Shown here one piece after another: positions 24,873 to 32,381 of a stretch of DNA of 40,476 nucleotides. Made by a program: the position numbers and the translations under genes. The stretch's first letter is position 1. Every line of letters starts with the position of its first letter. The stretch lies in assembly GCA_023429825.1 (NCBI GenBank), contig JAEZDC010000067.1:1-40476 (forward strand), read 5' to 3'. The notes below the pieces were generated by a model. It did no database searches. It was not told the origin of the DNA and was given only the letters and a program-made list of their open reading frames with translations. This DNA comes from Bacteroidota bacterium (GTDB lineage Bacteria > Bacteroidota > Bacteroidia > Chitinophagales > Chitinophagaceae).

Positions 24873-26335
24873 TACTTTCCTAACAATTCAAACATTTCTC
24901 GTAATACTTCTTTGTCATCAAAGGGGTGTTTAGTACCGTTGATGTCCTGGTATTTTTCGTGCCCTTTTCCTGCGATCAAAATGATGTCTTCACTATTTGC
25001 CAGACTGACTGCAGTTTTTATCGCTTCTTTTCTGTCAGAGATGGAAATATGTTTCCTTCTTGCTGCACTGGTCAAGCCCTCTTCCATATCTCTTAATATC
25101 TGTAAAGGATCTTCTGTTCTTGGATTATCACTGGTGAAAATTGCTTTATCACTTAGGTCACAAGCTGCCTGTGCCATTACAGGTCGTTTCGTCGTATCCC
25201 TATCACCGCCGCAACCGACAACCGTTATCACTTGTTCATGTCCTTTCCTTAACTTCTTGATCGTACCGAGTACATTATCCAATGCATCAGGAGTGTGCGC
25301 ATAATCAACTATGCCAATAATTCCCGTTTTACTTACCTGGTAATCGAATCTTCCTTCAGCACCTGTTAATTCACTCAATGCAGTTAATACTTCGCTACTC
25401 TCTTTACCTAAACAAATCGCTGCACCATATACAGCTAACAGGTTATATGCGTTGAATTCACCGATGAGTAAGAAATGAACTTCTTTATCATTCACTAACA
25501 TTTGCAGACCAGTCAAGCTATTCTCCAGAATTTTTCCTTTAAACTCTGCTAACGTTTTCAGGCTGTAGTAATACTTTTTTGCATTGGTATTCTGCAGCAT
25601 CACGGTTCCCCTTTTGTCATCAGCATTGGAAATAGCAAATGCAGATGAAGGAAGATTATCGAAATAGCTTTTCTTTACCCTGATGTACTCATCAAAAGTT
25701 TTATGATAATCCAGGTGATCGTGGGTGATGTTGCTGAAAAGTCCGCCGGTAAAATGCAATCCCGTTGTTCTATGCTGGTGAACAGCATGTGAACTCACTT
25801 CCATAAAGGCGTATTCACAACCCGCATCAGCCATTTGTTTAATAAGTGCATTCAGACTCACCGCATCTGGAGTTGTATGTGTTGCAGGAATAACATCACT
25901 GCCAATTTGATTTTGCACCGTGCTGATCAAACCACATTTATGTCCCAGCCTTGTAAAGAGCTTGAATAGCAAGGTTGCAATTGTTGTTTTTCCATTTGTG
26001 CCGGTCACGCCAACCAGCTTCAATTTCCTGGAAGGCTCACCGTAAAAATTATGAGCGATGTAAGCAACAGCTTCATTAGTGTTGCTCACCTGTATGTAGG
26101 TAACTGCTTCACTGTTTTCAGCAGGCAATTCATCACAAACAATCGCAACGGCACCTTGTTCTATGGCTTTGCTGACGAACTGATGACCGTCAGACTGTAC
26201 ACCACGAATCGCTACGAATAAAGAACCCTCAGATATCTTTCTGGAATCAATCTGTACATCTTTAATCTCCACATCAGTTTTACCTATCACTGTTGTGAGA
26301 TGTACTTTATATAATATGTCCTGCAGCTTTGCCAC
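24872..26335 (-). CDS. murE: UDP-MurNAc-tripeptide ligase MurE, meso-DAP type
   Basis: Adds the third stem residue. Its 487 residues include the P-loop GTNGKTT (112-118) and GRFDYQ. The DNPR motif at 403-406 (TSDNPRTEDP) is the known mark of meso-diaminopimelate specificity, so the cell wall is predicted to be mDAP type. The start is GTG at 26335, sharing one base with the ftsI TAG stop, which suggests coupled translation. Confidence 0.97.
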   Translation of the reverse strand: MAKLQDILYKVHLTTVIGKTDVEIKDVQIDSRKISEGSLFVAIRGVQSDGHQFVSKAIEQGAVAIVCDELPAENSEAVTYIQVSNTNEAVAYIAHNFYGEPSRKLKLVGVTGTNGKTTIATLLFKLFTRLGHKCGLISTVQNQIGSDVIPATHTTPDAVSLNALIKQMADAGCEYAFMEVSSHAVHQHRTTGLHFTGGLFSNITHDHLDYHKTFDEYIRVKKSYFDNLPSSAFAISNADDKRGTVMLQNTNAKKYYYSLKTLAEFKGKILENSLTGLQMLVNDKEVHFLLIGEFNAYNLLAVYGAAICLGKESSEVLTALSELTGAEGRFDYQVSKTGIIGIVDYAHTPDALDNVLGTIKKLRKGHEQVITVVGCGGDRDTTKRPVMAQAACDLSDKAIFTSDNPRTEDPLQILRDMEEGLTSAARRKHISISDRKEAIKTAVSLANSEDIILIAGKGHEKYQDINGTKHPFDDKEVLREMFELLGK

Positions 26336-28449
26336 TATCTGAATTCAATATTTATTAATTGTCCTGTCGCTATTTGAGTTCCTTCAATTATTGATTGTGC
26401 AACAACTTTCCCTTTGCCCTTTATTACAACTTTTAAACCCATGTTTTCGCACACATCCAGCACATCCTTCAATCCCATTCCTTTTAGAGAAGGCATTTGT
26501 TTTTTTGAAACTGATATGCTGGTAACATTTGCTTTGCCGCTTTGATGAATCACACTTGTAACACCATCATTGTTTATTGAGCCTGAATAAGAAACATTCA
26601 GCTTATTGAATACAGCTCTTACATCTTCGCCTGTTGCTGCATAACTAAAAGCAACGCTATCTGCTTTAGAAGCATATTGCTGCCTGTCGCCTTGCTTCAC
26701 ATATAAGGTGTAAAGCCTGTCAGCAATTTCTTTCCATACCGGACCGGCAACTGCTGCTCCATAGAACTTTGCCGCATGGGGTTTATTCTTTATCACCACA
26801 ACTATTGTGTATTGCGGATCTTCAGCAGGGAAGAAACCAGCAAAAGATGATTGATATATCTTATCTGCATACCCCCTGTTGCCATTCGCAACTAATGCAG
26901 TTCCGGTTTTTCCTGCAACCCTGTATGGTGAATTTTTAAACAATGCAAAACCCGTTGAACCTTGCAGTGTTGTTGCTCCCAGCAAACATTCATGCAGTTG
27001 CTTTAAAGTTTCTTTGCTGCATATTTCCGGATTCAGTACAGTAGGTTGTACATCCTGAATCACTCTGCCATCCTGCATGATCGATCCTACCAAATATGGC
27101 TTCACCATCTTTCCACCATTTGCTACAGCATTATATAACATTGCAGTATGCATCGGGGTAACTAATAAGTTGTAACCAAACGCCATCCACGGAAGTGTTG
27201 TATTGCTCCAGTACTTTGTTCCAGGCTTATAGATAACAGGTCTTCTTTCTCCATACAGATCAACTCCTGTTGTGGTATCTAAATTCAATTGTTTTAAGTG
27301 GCGGATAAATTGTGACGGTGCATTTCCGTAACCATTTACAGCAAGTTTTGCCATAGCAACATTGGAGCTCACAGCAAAAGCAGTTTTGATGGTCACTTCA
27401 TGTAAGCCATGTTGCTCACTGTCCCACACCGTTCTTCCACCCACCTGCCATGAGCCACCTTCCAGGTTTACCACGTTATTTAGAGAAACCTTTTTGTCTT
27501 CCAGCGCAGCAATAAGTGTAGCCAGTTTGAAAGTTGATCCCGGCTCCGTTGCACTCAAGGCCCAGTTATAATATTCAGTAACACTACCGTCTCTATTTCT
27601 GCCCAGGTTAGCGATGGCTTTTATTTTCCCTGTTTTTACTTCCATTACAATAGCACAACCATGCTCAGCTTCGTTGCTAACCATCATCTTCATTAATGCA
27701 TTTTCAGTTATTTCCTGCATGTGCATGTTGAGTGTTGTGATAATATCTTTTCCGTTCTGCGGCTCTACAGTTGTTCCTCCTTCTACCGGGATTGCAACAC
27801 CGCCTGCTATGTATCGAACTATCTTTTTCCCGGGAGTCCCTTTCAATAAACTATCGTAAGTCAATTCCAATCCAATCTTTTGTGCATTTTCTCTATCTAA
27901 ACCAATCGTTCTGTACGCCAGCATCTGGTATGGATTCAATCTAATACTTCTCACTTCAGCTATAAACCCGCTTTTATTTCTTCCCAGTTTTACCAGCGGA
28001 AATTTTTCCATCTGCTGGTATTCTTTAAAACTGATCTTCTTCTTTAATGAGAAATACCTGTCTTTTCTTTTATATCCATTATTCAACAACTCTTTGTATT
28101 CATCTTTAGTTTTGTCTCTGAATAAACCCGACAAGGACCAACTCAACGAATCAAGATTATCTCTGAACCTTTGCCCTTTCTTTTCTCTTAAACCTTCTGC
28201 AGCAAAATCAATGTAGATGTCAAACTGCGGGATACTAGTACTGAGCATTTGTCCATCCTCACTGTAAATTGTTCCTCTTTGCGGTTCTTCATCAATCATC
28301 TTTACATGCAGGCTGTCACTTAGCGCTCTCCATCTTTTTCCTTCAACATTCTGGATATAAAAAGCTTTACCAATGATCACCATGCACACTACAATAATGA
28401 TTATGTAGCTCAGGTACACTCTCCACAGTATGTCTTTTTTTACGTCCAT
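26335..28449 (-). CDS. ftsI: Septal transpeptidase FtsI/PBP3 with a C-terminal PASTA domain
   Basis: A class B penicillin-binding protein that cross-links septal peptidoglycan with FtsW. In its 704 residues one N-terminal helix (about 12-28) is followed by the dimerisation/pedestal domain and the transpeptidase domain. Active-site Ser305 lies in GSTFK (Lys308), the SSN motif at 361-363, and KTG at 513-515. The last ~57 residues (MPSLKGMGLKDVLDVCENMG and on) are one PASTA domain. It overlaps ftsL by one base and murE by one base. Confidence 0.97.
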   Translation of the reverse strand: MDVKKDILWRVYLSYIIIIVVCMVIIGKAFYIQNVEGKRWRALSDSLHVKMIDEEPQRGTIYSEDGQMLSTSIPQFDIYIDFAAEGLREKKGQRFRDNLDSLSWSLSGLFRDKTKDEYKELLNNGYKRKDRYFSLKKKISFKEYQQMEKFPLVKLGRNKSGFIAEVRSIRLNPYQMLAYRTIGLDRENAQKIGLELTYDSLLKGTPGKKIVRYIAGGVAIPVEGGTTVEPQNGKDIITTLNMHMQEITENALMKMMVSNEAEHGCAIVMEVKTGKIKAIANLGRNRDGSVTEYYNWALSATEPGSTFKLATLIAALEDKKVSLNNVVNLEGGSWQVGGRTVWDSEQHGLHEVTIKTAFAVSSNVAMAKLAVNGYGNAPSQFIRHLKQLNLDTTTGVDLYGERRPVIYKPGTKYWSNTTLPWMAFGYNLLVTPMHTAMLYNAVANGGKMVKPYLVGSIMQDGRVIQDVQPTVLNPEICSKETLKQLHECLLGATTLQGSTGFALFKNSPYRVAGKTGTALVANGNRGYADKIYQSSFAGFFPAEDPQYTIVVVIKNKPHAAKFYGAAVAGPVWKEIADRLYTLYVKQGDRQQYASKADSVAFSYAATGEDVRAVFNKLNVSYSGSINNDGVTSVIHQSGKANVTSISVSKKQMPSLKGMGLKDVLDVCENMGLKVVIKGKGKVVAQSIIEGTQIATGQLINIEFR

Positions 28450-28772
28450 TAGTTGCTTTCCATTGTTAGCCTTACAGGCGGAACGGTATCTATTTTCAAT
28501 CCCAGTTTCGATGCTGCATTCACGATCTCTGCCTCACTGCTCACTTTCATTACATCGCTCTTTGCAGTTTTATATTCGAATTCCAGCCGTTGAATTTCTT
28601 TTTCAGTAGTGTTGATCTGTCTTATCGTCTTATCAGCCGAATGACCATTTGCTATATAACCCACAGCAAGCACCGCCAGGAAAAGGAAGAATGGAATGTT
28701 GTTGAGGATCCATTTATATCCTAACCATTTTTTCCAGTCAGACTTTGATTGTATGTTCTGGTCTTTTGACAT
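28449..28772 (-). CDS. ftsL: FtsL-like divisome protein
   Basis: A 107-residue bitopic protein. It has a basic cytoplasmic start (SDWKKWLGYKW), one hydrophobic helix at about 26-43 (IPFFLFLAVLAVGYIAN) and a periplasmic heptad-type coiled coil (IRQINTTEKEIQRLEFEYKT). Its place between rsmH and ftsI identifies it as FtsL, a poorly conserved activator of FtsWI. Its stop overlaps the ftsI ATG (TAATG). Confidence 0.88.
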   Translation of the reverse strand: MSKDQNIQSKSDWKKWLGYKWILNNIPFFLFLAVLAVGYIANGHSADKTIRQINTTEKEIQRLEFEYKTAKSDVMKVSSEAEIVNAASKLGLKIDTVPPVRLTMESN

Positions 28773-28802
28773 TTTTTATTTAGTGGGCTGTATCACTTTG
28801 GT

Positions 28803-28985
28803 CATCGCCTGTTGTGTCACTCACTTGTACGTTCCGAACGTTGAGCATCTTTTAAACCACAACGGCAGAACGACTCAACGTATAACAACGTTGTGGTTCG
28901 CTGTGTCTCTGTGCCGTTGTGGTTCAATCTGCCGCGTAAAGAACTAAACGTACAAGAGTGCGACGCAACGAAGCTTCATAGTAGC
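28803..28985. repeat. 183-bp structured repeat element C between rsmH and ftsL
   Basis: The left end (28803-28850) matches copy A and the right end (28941-28985) matches copy B. The two ends are imperfect inverted repeats of each other (CTTGTACGTT against AACGTACAAG). Inside, AACCACAACGGCA (28855-28867) pairs perfectly with TGCCGTTGTGGTT (28912-28924), and its first 10 nt can also pair with 28889-28898. It looks like a MITE- or REP-like unit, with no coding capacity. Confidence 0.8.
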
Positions 28986-29017
28986 ACTAGCCTCTGGTTC
29001 ATAATCACTCTAAACTC

Positions 29018-29986
29018 TTAACTCTCCGCTCTCTGCGCTATTCTCAACTTTGCGCTCCTGCTTCTTGAATTTCTTTTTGTTTCTTCTGCAGAAGCTTCAA
29101 GCGGTTTCTTAGTTATGATCTTCAGCTTTTTCTCTCTTACTGTTGTAGTGAACGGGTTTTCATCCTGCACTTCGTCGAATGTTTCATTTTTAAAGAAGTG
29201 TTTCACCAGCCTGTCTTCAATTGAATGGAATGTGATGATCGCAACTCTACCGCCGGGCTTGAGTACGTCCGGGATCTGTTGCAGCATTTCTTTCAGTGCT
29301 TCCATTTCTTCATTCACTTCTATCCTCAACGTCTGGAACACTTGCGCTAAATATTTGTTTGGATTTCCTTTCACTACAGGGGCGATCATCGCTTTGAATG
29401 CGTCGATCGTTTGCAGCGAAGTAGTCGGGCGATTTTGTACGATGTGTTTTGCAAGTGTTTTTGAGTTGGACACTTCACCGTACTGCTCAAACAATTTGTG
29501 TAACTGGTGTTCCGAGTAAGTAAGCAGAATATCCCTGGCTGTTCTTGGCTGACGTTTATCCATTCGCATATCCAACGGTCCGTCGAAACGTGTACTGAAA
29601 CCTCTTTCGGCCTCATCGAATTGATGACTGCTTACGCCAAGATCGGCGAGCACTCCATCAACCGGCAACGCATTATGCAAACGAAGAAAGCGCTGCAGGT
29701 GGCGAAAGTTGTGCGGCACAAAAATGATGCGCTCATCTTTTGGCAGGTTTTGTTGGGCATCTGCGTCCTGGTCGAAGGCAATCAGTTTTCCCTCTGCACC
29801 GAGTTTTTCCAAAATGCCTTTGCTATGACCACCACCTCCGAATGTGCAATCAACGTAAATACCGTTTGGTTTTATGTTAAGCGCTTCGATGCTTTCATTA
29901 AACAAAACGGGAACGTGATAATCAGATGTTGAATGCTGGATGTTAGATGTTGATTCTTTCTGATGTTTGTCTTTTTCATTCATCAT
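29018..29986 (-). CDS. rsmH: 16S rRNA m4C1402 methyltransferase RsmH (MraW)
   Basis: SAM-dependent N4-methylation of C1402 in the 30S decoding site. Its 322 residues include the core YHVPVLFNESIEALN at 23-37, the SAM site VDCTFGGGGHSKGIL, ADLGVSSHQFDEAERGFS, and the C-terminal FHSIEDRLVKHFF. The first ~22 residues (EKDKHQKESTSNIQHSTS) are extra, and residues 11-21 come from an ATGTTGAATG-type repeat; no later start codon exists before YHVPV. It follows mraZ after a 10-nt gap. Confidence 0.97.
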   Translation of the reverse strand: MMNEKDKHQKESTSNIQHSTSDYHVPVLFNESIEALNIKPNGIYVDCTFGGGGHSKGILEKLGAEGKLIAFDQDADAQQNLPKDERIIFVPHNFRHLQRFLRLHNALPVDGVLADLGVSSHQFDEAERGFSTRFDGPLDMRMDKRQPRTARDILLTYSEHQLHKLFEQYGEVSNSKTLAKHIVQNRPTTSLQTIDAFKAMIAPVVKGNPNKYLAQVFQTLRIEVNEEMEALKEMLQQIPDVLKPGGRVAIITFHSIEDRLVKHFFKNETFDEVQDENPFTTTVREKKLKIITKKPLEASAEETKRNSRSRSAKLRIAQRAES

Positions 29987-30009
29987 TCAACATTTATCAT
30001 TCAACATTC
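29925..30009. repeat. ATGTTGAATG / CATTCAACAT repeat cluster at the mraZ-rsmH junction
   Basis: ATGTTGAATG at 29926-29935, with GGATGTTAGATGTTGA following, and two copies of CATTCAACAT at 29984-29993 and 29998-30007. The cluster spans the end of mraZ, the short gap, and the first codons of rsmH. Confidence 0.75.
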
Positions 30010-30452
30010 TTACCCGTCATTACCTGTTCAGCCAGTCTACTGAATTCTTCTGCTGAAGATTCTTCAAAGAGCTTTTTATACTTACCGGAATCCCATACTT
30101 CAATCCTGTGTCCAATAGAAGCCAACGTAATGTCCTTACCCAAACCAGCATGTTCTTTCAGACTGGGTGGGATAAGTATTCTCCCTGCACTATCAATTTC
30201 CACAATGGTGGCTCCTGCCATGAATTGGCGTTTGAAAAGCCTACTTTTAGGATCGTAATCGCTTTTGGCTATAACATCTACCACAACCAAGTCCCAATTT
30301 TTGATCGGGTACATATTAAGGCAGCCTTCAAAACCACGATTGATCATGAAACGATTGTCACCTTCAGGCATTTGCTTCCTGAGTCCGCCAGGAACCAGGA
30401 AACGACCTTTTGCGTCGACAGTAGCTTCATATTCACCGTAGAAAACAATCAT
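29997..30452 (-). CDS. mraZ: Transcriptional regulator MraZ
   Basis: A 151-residue protein with two SpoVT-AbrB-like DNA-binding halves (GEYEATVDAKGRFLVPGGLR at the start and IVEIDSAGRILIPPSLKEHA in the second half). In other bacteria MraZ forms a ring-shaped octamer or larger oligomer and binds direct repeats upstream of its own gene to control the dcw operon. It is the first gene of the cluster, with candidate repeats just upstream at 30477-30505. Confidence 0.96.
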   Translation of the reverse strand: MIVFYGEYEATVDAKGRFLVPGGLRKQMPEGDNRFMINRGFEGCLNMYPIKNWDLVVVDVIAKSDYDPKSRLFKRQFMAGATIVEIDSAGRILIPPSLKEHAGLGKDITLASIGHRIEVWDSGKYKKLFEESSAEEFSRLAEQVMTGKNVE

Positions 30453-30476
30453 TAGCGACTAAGAATTTCATTTATT

Positions 30477-30505
30477 GACACAAAATAACACTTTTTCCCA
30501 CTTCC
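30477..30505 (-). promoter_or_regulatory. Candidate MraZ operator overlapping the mraZ promoter
   Basis: Read on the minus strand, AAGTGGGAAA, AAGTGTTATT and TTGTGTC follow each other with a 10-nt period, each carrying a GTG core. This matches the spacing of known MraZ boxes (TGGGN every 10 nt; AAAGTG in mollicutes). TTATTTTG (30488-30481) is a near-consensus -7 box within it, so bound MraZ would cover the promoter. Confidence 0.42.
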
Positions 30506-30526
30506 ATACGCTAAAGGGATGTCTAA

Positions 30527-30534
30527 TATTTTTG
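30527..30534 (+). promoter_or_regulatory. Possible divergent promoter TATTTTTG
   Basis: A perfect TAnnTTTG on the + strand, pointing away from mraZ towards the broken DUF3052 gene, about 158 nt upstream of its ATG. No matching -33 TTTG was found. Confidence 0.25.
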
Positions 30535-30691
30535 CACATAGCTAAATGTAGCTTAAACGCAATGCTGATGCGGGTTTGGGGATAATATAGCAGTAAAAGC
30601 CTTAGCAAAGATGTGAATTGATGTGGATAAGCAGTGGAAGCCCCTCACACTCATGTGAATTAAACCCAAATGAACCTCAAAAAGTAGTATT

Positions 30692-31087
30692 ATGACAGGC
30701 TATTCCAGAACTCGGCTGGCGAAAAAGTTAGGCGTTAAGCCTGAAATGAAATTGCATTTGATAAGCGCCCGGATGCGTATTTTGACTGGCTTGAAGCGGA
30801 TTTTAGTGATATGGTGGTAAAAAGTGAAAGAGACGCAGACTTGGTGCATTTATTTGTAAAGAGCAGGAAGGATCTGGAAAAGCATTTTACCACTTTGGTA
30901 AAATTTTGAACTGGAGACGGCAATATGGGTGAGTTGGTACAAGAAAAGCTCGGGCATTACAACAGATGTTACAGAAGATGTAATTCGGGAAGTAGTGCTT
31001 CCCTCAGGTTGGGTTGATGTGAATGTTTGTGCCGTGGGTAAACAGTGGAGTGGATTGAAGATGGTCAAGCGAAAAGCTCTCAGATAA
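30692..31087 (+). pseudogene. DUF3052-family gene interrupted by two single-base indels
   Basis: Starts MTGYSRTRLAKKLGVKPEMK, the DUF3052 start, then reads LHLISA. A one-base loss at the GCCC run (30767-30770) shifts the frame, and the next frame reads PDAYFDWLEADF up to DLVHLFVKSRKDLEKHF. An extra T in the TTTT run (30904-30907) gives a TGA; the original frame then resumes with IWVSWYKKSSGITTDVTEDV up to VCAVGKQWSGLKMVKRK and TAA. The total is 131 codons with no net shift. Either it is a recent pseudogene or the two homopolymer indels are sequencing errors and the gene is intact. DUF3052 has no established function. Confidence 0.82.
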
Positions 31088-31094
31088 GCATCAA

Positions 31095-31102
31095 TATATT
31101 TG
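31095..31102 (+). promoter_or_regulatory. -7 box TATATTTG before queA
   Basis: A perfect TAnnTTTG, 6 nt before the ATG at 31109. It overlaps an in-frame TTG (31100) that would be miscalled as a start. Confidence 0.5.
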
Positions 31103-31108
31103 CATCTT

Positions 31109-32338
31109 ATGCACCCCAAAGAAATTTCCATTCTCGACTATACCTATGAATTGCCGAATGAACGCATTGCTAAATATCCTCTAGCTGAGAGAGATCAAAG
31201 CAAACTACTCATATATAAAGCTGGAAAAATAAAAGAAGACATTTACTTTCACCTGGAAGATCATTTACCCGCAGATACATTTTTAGTTTTCAACAATACG
31301 AAAGTAATTGAGGCTAGAATACTTTTCCAAAAACCTACAGGAGCTTTCATAGAAGTGTTTTGCCTGGAACCACATGAGCAATATGCCGATATCACGACGG
31401 CGATGTTGCAGAAAGAGAAAGTGCAATACAAATGCCTGATTGGCGGCGCGAGTAAGTGGAAGCATGGTATGATGTTGCATAAGCCTGTAGGAGATCTTAT
31501 TTTATCCGCAAGTATTGCTGGAAGAGAATCTGAGGCTTTCATTGTTGAACTGAGTTGGAATAAACCTGAACTCACTTTCGCCGAGGTTTTGCATGAAGCC
31601 GGTGTAATCCCTTTACCTCCTTACCTGCACAGAGATGCGGAAGATAAAGACAAAGAAACCTATCAAACTATTTATGCTGAACAGGAAGGTTCTGTTGCAG
31701 CACCAACTGCCGGATTGCATTTTACTGAACGTTTATTCCAAAGGCTTAGAAAGAAAAACATTCAACATGATTTTGTAACACTGCATGTTGGGGCCGGAAC
31801 TTTTAAGCCTGTGAAGGCGGAGAAAATGGAAGCACATGAAATGCACGCAGAGTTCATTGATGTGGAAATTTCTTTTATTGAAAAATTGATCGGCCACGTT
31901 GATAATGTTGTGGCGGTAGGAACAACATCGCTGAGAACGATCGAGAGTTTATATTGGATGGGAATTAAAGTTGAGACTGGAGGGGGTAGGCAGGAGGCAG
32001 GAGGTAATACAGATGACTTGATGATACATCAGTGGGATGCTTATGAAATGAAGGGTGAATTAAGTGCTAAAGATGCTTTGCAGTGTTTAGTTGACTGGAT
32101 GAAGAAGGAGAAGATGCAAAGATTGATAAGTAAAACACAGATCATTATTGCCCCGGGATATAAATTAAAAGTTGCAAAAGGATTGGTGACGAATTTCCAT
32201 CAACCGCAATCGACTTTATTATTGTTGGTTGCTGCAATCGTTGGTGATGATTGGAGAAAGATATATGACCATGCGATGAAAAACGATTTTAGATTTCTTA
32301 GTTATGGAGATGGAAGCCTGCTTTGGAAGTCAAAGTAA
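31109..32338 (+). CDS. queA: tRNA queuosine synthesis enzyme QueA, with a repeat-derived insert
   Basis: SAM:tRNA ribosyltransferase-isomerase, which turns 7-aminomethyl-7-deazaguanine at tRNA position 34 into epoxyqueuosine. Its 409 residues exceed the usual ~350. It has YELPNERIAKYPLAERDQSK at the start, the APTAGLHFT motif, HVGAGTFKPV and AVGTTSLRTIES. At about residues 288-302 there is an unusual VETGGGRQEAGGNTDD, encoded by GGCAGGAGGCAGGAGG tandem units. The ATG at 31109 follows a TATATTTG box; an upstream TTG would add only three residues. Confidence 0.96.
   Translation: MHPKEISILDYTYELPNERIAKYPLAERDQSKLLIYKAGKIKEDIYFHLEDHLPADTFLVFNNTKVIEARILFQKPTGAFIEVFCLEPHEQYADITTAMLQKEKVQYKCLIGGASKWKHGMMLHKPVGDLILSASIAGRESEAFIVELSWNKPELTFAEVLHEAGVIPLPPYLHRDAEDKDKETYQTIYAEQEGSVAAPTAGLHFTERLFQRLRKKNIQHDFVTLHVGAGTFKPVKAEKMEAHEMHAEFIDVEISFIEKLIGHVDNVVAVGTTSLRTIESLYWMGIKVETGGGRQEAGGNTDDLMIHQWDAYEMKGELSAKDALQCLVDWMKKEKMQRLISKTQIIIAPGYKLKVAKGLVTNFHQPQSTLLLLVAAIVGDDWRKIYDHAMKNDFRFLSYGDGSLLWKSK
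31970..32012 (+). repeat. AGGCAGG tandem repeat inside queA
   Basis: GAGACTGGAGGGGGTAGGCA followed by GGAGGCAGGAGG units, far more G-rich than the surrounding gene. It encodes the extra ETGGGRQEAGG peptide. Confidence 0.6.
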
Positions 32339-32381
32339 AGAGTAAAAAGAACGGCAGTTTTAAATTTTGAATTTTTAATTA

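Noticed and set aside
28803..28985. Considered as a tRNA or known riboswitch
   Set aside because: No cloverleaf, anticodon arm or recognised riboswitch core; ends recur elsewhere as repeats.
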